Source: Calycina herbarum (Eukaryota > Ascomycota > Leotiomycetes > Helotiales > Pezizellaceae). From it: a stretch of DNA of 64,000 nt. The notes beneath the pieces were generated by a model that had not been told where the DNA came from, ran no database searches, and saw only the letters and a list, made by a program, of their open reading frames with translations. Positions 56,850-64,000 of the stretch are shown one piece after another. Position numbers and translations under genes: made by a program. The stretch covers positions 186,001 through 250,000 of the forward strand of contig LLEY01000048.1 of NCBI GenBank assembly GCA_001414485.1, given 5' to 3'. Numbering within the stretch: position 1 is the stretch's first letter; each line of letters opens with the position of its first letter.

Positions 56850-57679
56850 GATTCGTTTTGTTTTCCTTTTTGGACGTGTTACAATGGGTTGCAGAGATTG
56901 GGGCTTGGGATACAAACTGGTTACTCGAGGCGTGATGGTTGACTAGCTATGATTTGGTTTTGGGTATTGATGGGGTTGATGCAGTGTTGTTGATGATGAA
57001 CGAACGCATGTTGTGGTTTAGACCGTGAGATATTTCTCTCTTATTACGCACTCTTTGAAATAAAAGGAAGGAGCAACCAAAAGTTTAGGTAAAGCTTCAA
57101 AAGGGAAAGAGCTACTCGGGTTTGGGTCCCGCTTGGCACCCGTCTTTCAATAAGCCAACCTAGGACAACCCGCAACGCGTACAAATCAACGCAAACCAGA
57201 TAAAAACTCTACTTACCCCATTATCTGGTTAATTAGCACCTCCGGATCTACTTATACTTCTTCGTATATTCTTGCGATTTTTCTACGTCATGTTATTCCA
57301 GCTTACGGGTTTTCGTACGGTCGGTAATTACTGCCATTTATCTTGTCCACTGGGAGCTGGAGTATTTGGCTGAGAAGTGTGAGGAACGAGTCGCGATTAC
57401 TATAAGCTTCCTCTTACAAGTAGTTTCATCCTATTAGAAATTTATTGATACAACGATATTATTCAAGTGTCCGAGCATCCGTCGAGCCCGAGCGGTTATG
57501 TACTAGTCCATATTTCCTCGGTTGATTGAGGCTTAAACAGTCAGGTTCACGATGGACATGGAAAGTATAGTAAATACATCAGGTTTGTACTTGCCTATCT
57601 TGTTCGTTCTTCCAAATTTTTAGGGCAATTCAAGCAAATTATCCTAAGGAATTGGGACAATTTGGGACTATTAACCTAG
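56850..57679. other. Intergenic / unresolved first exon of the next gene
   Basis: Contains an ATG at 57552 (MDMESIVNTS) followed by a possible donor at 57583. Its phase does not fit the next exon, so the first exon of the downstream gene remains unknown. Confidence 0.3.
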
Positions 57680-59023
57680 GTGTTTTGAAACAATCAAATT
57701 ACTTGTCGACAAACAAGTGCTTCGTTTAGGCTCCAAGGACCACAGCATAATTGATCACATTGCTGCCTTGATAGCAAGCCTCGCTTATGTCAAGTGAGTC
57801 GCTCAGATCTCGTGACCACGCGTCAGTACTTTTACCTTCAACTACAAAACACCAACATCAACCTGAAGGCTCCTGAAGGCACTCGACGGTAACGGCCTGC
57901 TCAGATACGAAATTCTAAGTAAGACCGCGCTCAAGGAGTATTGGCCATCACTTTCGCGTGATTTGGGCTCCGAGTAAGTTTATACTGGCTTTCTTTATAT
58001 CTTTCCCCTTATAAATTCCCGAATAGCTCTCGGCCAAGATTGATTTCTTGTTAGAATTCCGAGCTTTACTCTCCGTACACCCCCTCCCCTCTATTACCTC
58101 AAATGTTCTAGGACAATGAAATTCATTCTTCGAGATCGTTTAGAAGATTTGAGAAGTGGATTTCCCAATTCTTCTAAGCGTTGCCGGAGAATGAATGTAA
58201 TTGTCTAGACTATTTCGGACAATCAAATCAAAGTGGATGTACGCAGTGCAATGATTTATACAACTCTCTTCGATCACTGACTGGCCTTTTCTCTAGCATC
58301 CTTAAAACTGTTGCATCTGCCTCCGCCGAGCACACCGTCCCGATCCAATTAAGTTTGCTTGATTGCCTATTCTGTGAATGGGTTTACATTATTGATCTTG
58401 ACGACGGGAAGTTCGAGGTCTTTTCGGGTATGGCGGGCAAGGACTATTCTGGCAGCACGAGATTCAATGATGTCCAACCTGCAAAGGCATCCAACAGTCT
58501 GGAGAACGTCCTCAATCGAATCGGACAAGGCGCGGCTCCGGCCCTTGTCAAAGCCTTTGATTTCAAGGAGCTGCCAAACTCTGCAAAGAAGTTTGTTGAG
58601 CTGGTCAAAGATGCCTTGAAGGAACGTGACGGAGAGGACAACGAGGAATCTGGAGAAGAGGGAGAGACTGGTGACGAGAATGATGGAGACGAATCTGCAG
58701 GAGGTGACGAGGCGGAGGGAAATGATGGAACCAAATCTAGCTCGAGCATCGACAACTCTACCGCGGATGGAAAGGGAGATAAAGTTACAGGAGAGGTCGA
58801 AGCTGAAGGTACCGTCGGAACACACTCCAATGCCGAAACCAAATTCCCCATTAGCCCAGACGCATCCGCCCAAACTCCCGCAAGTGTTTCCGCGGCCGAG
58901 GGACAACACGAGAAGAATGATAAAGGCAGTGGCGAGGGCATGCCAGCAGTTCACAATTTGAAGATTGGATCTGGTCATGCGCAGCACGATTCTATCCTTC
59001 GTGTTTACACTAGGACTGAGTGA
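57680..59023 (+). CDS. Uncharacterised acidic-tailed protein, multi-exon (5' end unresolved)
   Basis: Four exons fit in frame: 57680-57793, 57869-57973, 58112-58196 and 58247-59023. Each has GT..AG borders (the 58197-58246 intron runs GTAATT to CGCAG). Protein parts: FETIKLLVDKQVLRLGSKDH then IIDHIAALIASLAYVK; LLKALDGNGLLRYEILSK; LRDRLEDLRSGFPNSSKRCR; then NDLYNSLRSLTGLFSSILKT, SLLDCLFCEWVYIIDLDDGK and a helical region ending FVELVKDALKERDG. The last 130 residues are low-complexity acidic (GDENDGDESAGGDEAEGNDG type). About 360 residues without the first exon. I do not recognise it; resembles fungal lineage-specific proteins. Confidence 0.5.
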
Positions 59024-59785
59024 AAATCTCTGCGATGATATGCTGCTTTAGTGGGCGTCTATTTTTCAGATTTTAACGGAAGGAAAGGATGCTACCACCG
59101 CAGGCTGATTTACTGGGAGTCTTCTTTTTACGAACTTGAGTTTACGTATGGTCCCATAGGTCAGCCAAAATTGCGATTCGTAATGAATTGAATCATTTCT
59201 CTACTATCTACTTGTTCTCTGAACTTGTGAAGCGATTTCTGTCCCTGAATCTTTAAGTTTTCATACACTAGCTGGCCCTGATATTACCAAGTGATCTCCT
59301 GCATTTATAGAAGTCGGCTGAGCTGAACAAGGTCGAGGTCCTAGCGGAAAACTCTTCTCATCCTCCATTGTCCACCTTCCCTACTTAGAAAAGGTGAGCT
59401 TCGTCGGAAGTAGACAACCTTGGTATTACTCTAGGTTCTAATCCCCAGACGCTATCTAGAATACAACAAAATCTCTCGTCTTGAAAGTTAAATTAAGTGA
59501 CCGGGTATTAAATCAAACAACCTAAAATCTGTCTCACATGTCGCCACACTCTTTCATCATTTAAATTCCCTTATAATCAACGATTTGTTCAAACCAAAGC
59601 CCCAGGTGCAACGACTGAAGCTTAACACTCCCTCTATGCGAGACTTGGAAGAAATACCACGAGTTATAATTAACTCATCTTACACGAAACAATATCTAAA
59701 GAATGATACTGGCCCAGAAACCCCGAGAAAATAAAGTTAATTCTCTTACCTTTTTTTAGATTTAATTACTGTAACTTCCTTGCAG
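59024..59785. other. Intergenic, no gene seen
   Basis: 3' region and spacer. A 32-codon ATG frame (about 59637-59733, MRDLEEIPRVIINSSYTK) precedes the relic below but is not clearly linked. Confidence 0.3.
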
Positions 59786-59906
59786 AAGGGTGAATGACAT
59801 CTCTTTCATTTCAACACCACCATGGTACCAAGAAGTTGCATACTCGGACTGGGCACATGCGTATCAATGGGAGGATTTTGATGGGAATGAGATTGCGAGA
59901 TCTTAA
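59786..59906 (+). pseudogene. Possible terminal exon or C-terminal gene relic
   Basis: After a good acceptor (CTTCCTTGCAG, ending 59785), the frame reads RRVNDISFISTPPWYQEVAY then SDWAHAYQWEDFDGNEIARS and a TAA. Clearly protein-like (W, Y and acidic residues). No upstream exon in the right phase was found. Family unknown. Confidence 0.35.
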
Positions 59907-60111
59907 AGTGTTTAGGGCGTGGAGAATAAGAATCGATTTCAGATTTTGAAAAAGATTAGGAGAGAGGTGTTAGTAATTTGCTGTTGTGTTATGTAGTGCT
60001 TTTTGACGAAGTTACCTAGGATAGAAGATAAGAGACTTGCGGAACTTAAGCAATATCCATTCGCATTTTAACCCCCATCTATTTCTATTTTCTCTATCCC
60101 CCCCAATCCCC

Positions 60112-63100
60112 TTAAACCAAACCCCCCTTCTTCCCCCTCCCCCCAACCTTATCAAGAGCAGCTATCTGCTCCTCCCCAATCACCGAAACAACCAACTCCC
60201 TCTTCCCCTTCCCCTCTGGAGCCTTCATAAACCCAATCCCAATAAGATAACCCAAATACTTACCCATGATTTCTTCATCAACAAATCCTCCAGCAGAAAG
60301 GTCTTCACCAGTAAATGCAGCATCGGATTTAAGAGCTGAGGCCGCGTTAACATCGTCCATTTCTGGGGCGATGGTGTCGGCTGGAAGATCGGTTGTGGCG
60401 AAATGGTAGAGTGGCATTCTAGGGTTTGAGGTTAGTTATTGTGCGAGTGTGTTTTGAACAATCAGCATTTGGACTTTGCTGTTCTTCGAAACCATGTCGC
60501 TCAATGTAAGATATTACGCGAGTTGGTTTCGAAGATTCAAATTCTCAAGTTTATTCAAGTATAAAAAAAGAGGGGGAATCTTACAATGCATGCTCTTCCC
60601 TCCCGTCTTCCGACGCAGCATAATCCTCCAATTTCTTACTCCAAACGGAGTACTCGACTTCCGGGACATCATAACCATAAGTCTCCAAAGTAGCAAGATA
60701 TTGACTACAAGTAAGACGAGGATGACTAGTGACTTGCGCAACACCAAGAGGAGTCTTTGGTGGACAAAGAGCGGCTGCAATGACAACTCTAGCGACGTGG
60801 TTGACGGGAGCCATATTCACGGTGTTGGAAATCTTGGGTCGGCAGCCGAGCTGGATACAACCTTTTGCCATGCGGATTAAGAAATCATCTGTGTTGGATA
60901 CTCCGGAGGTCCTGTGTCCTGTGACATATCCTGGGCGGACAATTGTGCCACGAAGTCCACGGGCGCCGGCTTCACGGACGAGATACTCGGCTACCCATTT
61001 GGATTGTCCATAGCCTGTTCCGAGACCAGTCGCGCTTCCTGAGAGGTCATCGTCTTCGGAGACACTGTTGCCACCTTGAGATTGCTTAACGAAATGCTCG
61101 GTATCGAGGACGGAGGTAGAGGAAACGAAGGAGAGTTGCTTGGGGATTCCAGTAGCGCAGAGGGAGAGGATGTCAAGTGTTCCTTGAACATTTGCAGGCT
61201 TCAAGGTTGAGTATGGGTAGACCCAATGAACCATGGCACCATTGTGGATAATGACGTTGACTTCGTTTGCGAGTTTGTCCCAGTCGCTTTCTGAAAGACC
61301 AAGTCGCTCGTCTCCAAGATTTCCAGTAACACAGGTGATTCGTGAAGCCCAAGATGGGTCCCAACCACAATATGCTGTGCAAGTTATAATGACACGCTTA
61401 AGGGCTTCATAGGCATCAGTTGCTCTGACGTGTGCGATGACTTTGATGTTTTGCGATGTGCGTGTCAAGAGGTCCCGTAGAATATAAGAACCCAAAAATC
61501 CTGTAGCTCCGGTAAGGAAGACAGTAAGCGGTGTAGATGGTAATAATGTTGAATCGGCTGACTCGAAGGTTGTTGGTAGGTGAGACACAAGGGCTTTAGC
61601 ATCTCCGGCATAATCCTCAGCAACATCTGCCTCCACGTTGTCGGCTCCATTGGTGGACGAAGTTCTCTTTTCGATTTGAGCAGCAAAGGCTTTGAGTGTC
61701 GAATTATTGAAGATGACATTCATAGTAATGTTGATTCCAGTCCATTGTCGGTTGACCTTGAACAACATTTGTTGAGCGAGAATACTGTGACCACCAATAT
61801 CAAAAAATGAATCATCTGGGCTCAACGTTCTCTCATCAACTCTGTATATTATAGAACCCCATATACTTGCGACTTCCTTCTCTATTGGTGAGAGTTCTGC
61901 CAACTTGGCAATTGGGCGTGCTGCTGCAAGTTGTGCCGCATCGGGGTATGGGAGCGCGGGCTTATCCTTCTTTCCATTTGGATTCAAAGGAAACTTCTCA
62001 AGTGGAATAATAACATCGGGAATGGCGTATGATGCGAGCTTCGTCCTGAGATATTTCTTGACATCCTCTCCAAGATGATAGAATCTCTTTAAACGAGGTC
62101 CAATATCTTCACCCAATGGGCCGTCTTCATGGCCGTTTAATTCAAGCCAGCGTGCCCACTTTTGCATATCTGGCACAATGTAACTGACCAAAGTTTGTTC
62201 CTCATCCTTGTTTCTCCGGAGCAAAGTGACATTATCCATTACCATCTCGTGATCTGAGAGATATTTGTCAATCTCACCGAGCTCGATTCTGAATCCACGA
62301 ATCTTGACTTGATCATCGGCTCGCCCGACACATTCAACATCGCCAGTTTCTGTATATCGTCCCAAATCCCCAGACCTGTACATACGATCTCTTGGGCCTT
62401 TGTAGAATTCTCTCCACGGCTCCTCGCTTAGTGACTTGGCTACTTTCTTGTCTTCTTCAACCCATTTGGAGTTGTCCACAAACCAGCTGTCGACAAACTT
62501 GGTTTTGGTAAGTTCGTCACTCCCGAGATATCCTTCAGCTAAACCAGCGGCTCGAACATAGATTTCTCCAATTTCTCCGACATTACAAATACGATTGCGG
62601 TTTTGTCGATCCACAATCAGTAGTTGCACATCCTTCATCCCCTTTCCGGCAGGAATAACGTTATCCATTTTCTCAAGCAATTCTGGATCTGAAGCACGGC
62701 TTGGGATTTTAAAGTAGCTGACAGCTCGCTGAGTCTCTGTTGTACCGTACATGTTGACAATTGAAACATTGGCAGCAAGATTTTGCAATGCCTTGCAATC
62801 TCTCTTGATCAAGATATCTCCGACGAAGAATGCGTGGTGGAGCGCTGGGAATGCTGCACTGGCACCACCAACCAAAATTTGTCCCATTGCTGGTGTAAGA
62901 TGGGTGACTGTAGCGCCATGTTCACGCATCCACTCAGCCAGTCTCTCGTGTTGGATATCATCCTTCGAAGGCACCAGGAGTTGGGCGCCAAGGAAAAGGG
63001 GTGTGAAAATATCTCTCTGAATGGGATCATGAGCAATTCCACTTAGCATGGTAAATTTGTCGTCCTTGGTAAGCTTGAAGTTTTCAGCCATCCAATCGAA

Positions 63101-63775
63101 GTAGTACGCAAGAGAATAATGGCGGCCTCGAACACCCTTGGGTCGTCCTTCGGATCCCGAGGTAAAAGAGAGAGTCGGCGTTGAATCTGGTCCGACAACA
63201 ACACCTGTGCCCTGGCTCTTCAAGGTAATTTGGTCTGCCAACACATCTTTGCCATTGACATTGCCACCGACCAGAGTGCCGTCATCTTTGAGTTCCAATC
63301 CAGGAACCTCGGTACGTAGATCCAGGTGCTCCTTGATGAAATTCCGCACCTTGTCGGTCAATTCTCCAGCCTCTCTTGTTGCTTTGTCGATAACTACCAA
63401 CGCCCGAGGTCTCGCGACATCCAGATAAATGTTTTGACGATCTGGTGGGTATGAAGGGTCGATGACTGAAAATGTGGCTCCTGCTTTCAAAATTCCCACA
63501 ACTGTCACCACCAAGTCTACGCCACGGTGACTGTAGGACATCACTACCTCCCCTCTCTGGATACCAGACTGCACCAAATGGTGAGCCAGAATATTTGATG
63601 CCTCATTGATCTGTCTGTAACTAAATTCTCGCCGTCGTGAAGATCCAGCTGCCGTCTCTACCACACACAGTCTGTCCGGGTGGGCTTCAGCATTGGTGGC
63701 GAAGATATCTTGGATTGCTCCTCGGAATGCTGACCAGTGAAGGTTAGCTGTTGGGTCTGGAAGAATTGGTGCCAT
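60112..63775 (-). CDS. LYS2: Alpha-aminoadipate reductase (lysine biosynthesis)
   Basis: Exon 1 is 63775-60585 and exon 2 is 60418-60112; the 166-bp intron has GTAAGA/CTAG ends. 1165 residues. It adenylates alpha-aminoadipate, carries it on a phosphopantetheine arm and reduces it with NADPH to the semialdehyde. Motifs: adenylation LSFTSGSEGRPKGVRGRH, NMYGTTETQRAVS, MYRSGDLGRY, VKIRGFRIELGEIDKYL, NPNGKKDKPAL; carrier site DDSFFDIGGHSILA (Ser); reductase VFLTGATGFLGSYILRDLL and YGQSKWVAEYLV (Tyr/Lys). The second exon is the conserved C-terminus (GDLPxDTIAPExDDxNAxxxL type). The start is followed at once by LPDPTANLHW; the roughly 230-residue N-terminal region of yeast and Penicillium Lys2 is not visible. 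Confidence 0.93.
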
Positions 63776-64000
63776 GTTGGTATTGTTATTGGTGAAGGAA
63801 CGTGAATCGCTGAATTGAGGTCCAACAAGAAAATAATTTTATGACTCAAGTTTGTGTGTGGAGCAAAGTGAGAGTTTGCTTCTGAGTTCGCTTTTCAGTT
63901 GTTGACTCACAAGGAGTAGACAGAATGGTCTTTAGTTCCCAGGAAGAGAGCCGGCAACTTCTTAGTTTTATGAAGTATATGGGACGGCCACTTTTATAGC
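63776..64000 (-). promoter_or_regulatory. LYS2 promoter with two TGACTCA sites
   Basis: TGACTCA at 63842-63848 and 63903-63909 (67 and 128 bp upstream of the start). These are the Gcn4/CPC1/CpcA consensus of general amino-acid control, which is known to regulate lysine genes in fungi. No typical TATA box is seen. Confidence 0.6.

Noticed and set aside
58367..58987. 206-codon open frame on the minus strand
   Set aside because: Exact antisense shadow of the acidic-tailed gene; its Ser/Leu/Val-rich sequence is the mirror of GA-rich codons.
60112..60417. Separate 101-residue gene beside LYS2
   Set aside because: It is the conserved C-terminal exon of LYS2; a 166-bp intron with GTAAGA/CTAG ends joins it in frame.
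60112..63775. Nonribosomal peptide synthetase cluster
   Set aside because: The A-PCP-reductase order, conserved C-terminus and specific motifs are those of LYS2, a primary-metabolism enzyme; no other cluster genes nearby.

Overview
The window is nuclear DNA of a filamentous ascomycete. Most genes carry short spliceosomal introns (46-170 bp) with GTAAGT-type donors. Gene content is fungal: HET and 2EXR proteins, secreted carbohydrate-active enzymes, Snu66/SART-1 and an A-PCP-reductase LYS2. AT-rich, stop-riddled repeat copies look like repeat-induced point mutation (RIP). A Leotiomycete (Sclerotinia-like) source would fit, but that is an inference. No rRNA, tRNA or CRISPR was recognised.

Layout. 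1-1.85 kb: ruined AT-rich repeat. 1.86-8.1 kb: a protein-kinase gene, the 3' relic of a membrane-protein gene, a HAUS4-like coiled-coil gene and two gene relics. 8.6-14.4 kb: a five-exon MFS transporter, a MITE with 37-bp inverted repeats, an unknown gene and mitochondrial ribosomal protein bL28m. 14.5-20.4 kb: a short direct duplication around a 32-codon ORF, a divergent HET / 2EXR gene pair and an alpha/beta hydrolase.

21.1-29.6 kb is the most unusual part. Seven or more tandem copies of one small, unrecognised protein family all lie on the minus strand. Some copies are intact, some frameshifted, deleted, fused or cut by a stop, and promoter-like and spacer blocks are duplicated with them. 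A short hAT-type element and a dead Tc1/mariner copy lie inside the array.

30.2-39.5 kb: an SDR oxidoreductase, a frameshifted 2EXR gene, a secreted feruloyl-esterase-like enzyme, a SprT-like metalloprotease and a GH78 alpha-L-rhamnosidase. 39.7-41.9 kb: a second, smaller tandem array of tiny basic/zinc-ribbon ORFs in mixed states of decay. 43.3-49.4 kb: Snu66/SART-1 and a secreted GH15-CBM20 glucoamylase with a 13-nt exon.

51.1-54.5 kb: a 2EXR gene is split by a 2.65-kb hAT-type element with a perfect 8-bp target duplication, and that element itself hosts a 1.8-kb degraded pogo-type element. 56-64 kb: two unknown genes, a C-terminal relic, and alpha-aminoadipate reductase (LYS2), whose promoter has two TGACTCA (Gcn4/CPC1-type) sites. 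The enzymes GH78, feruloyl esterase and GH15 suggest a plant-associated or saprotrophic lifestyle. The HET and 2EXR genes, relics and transposons mark an accessory, fast-changing region set between conserved housekeeping genes.
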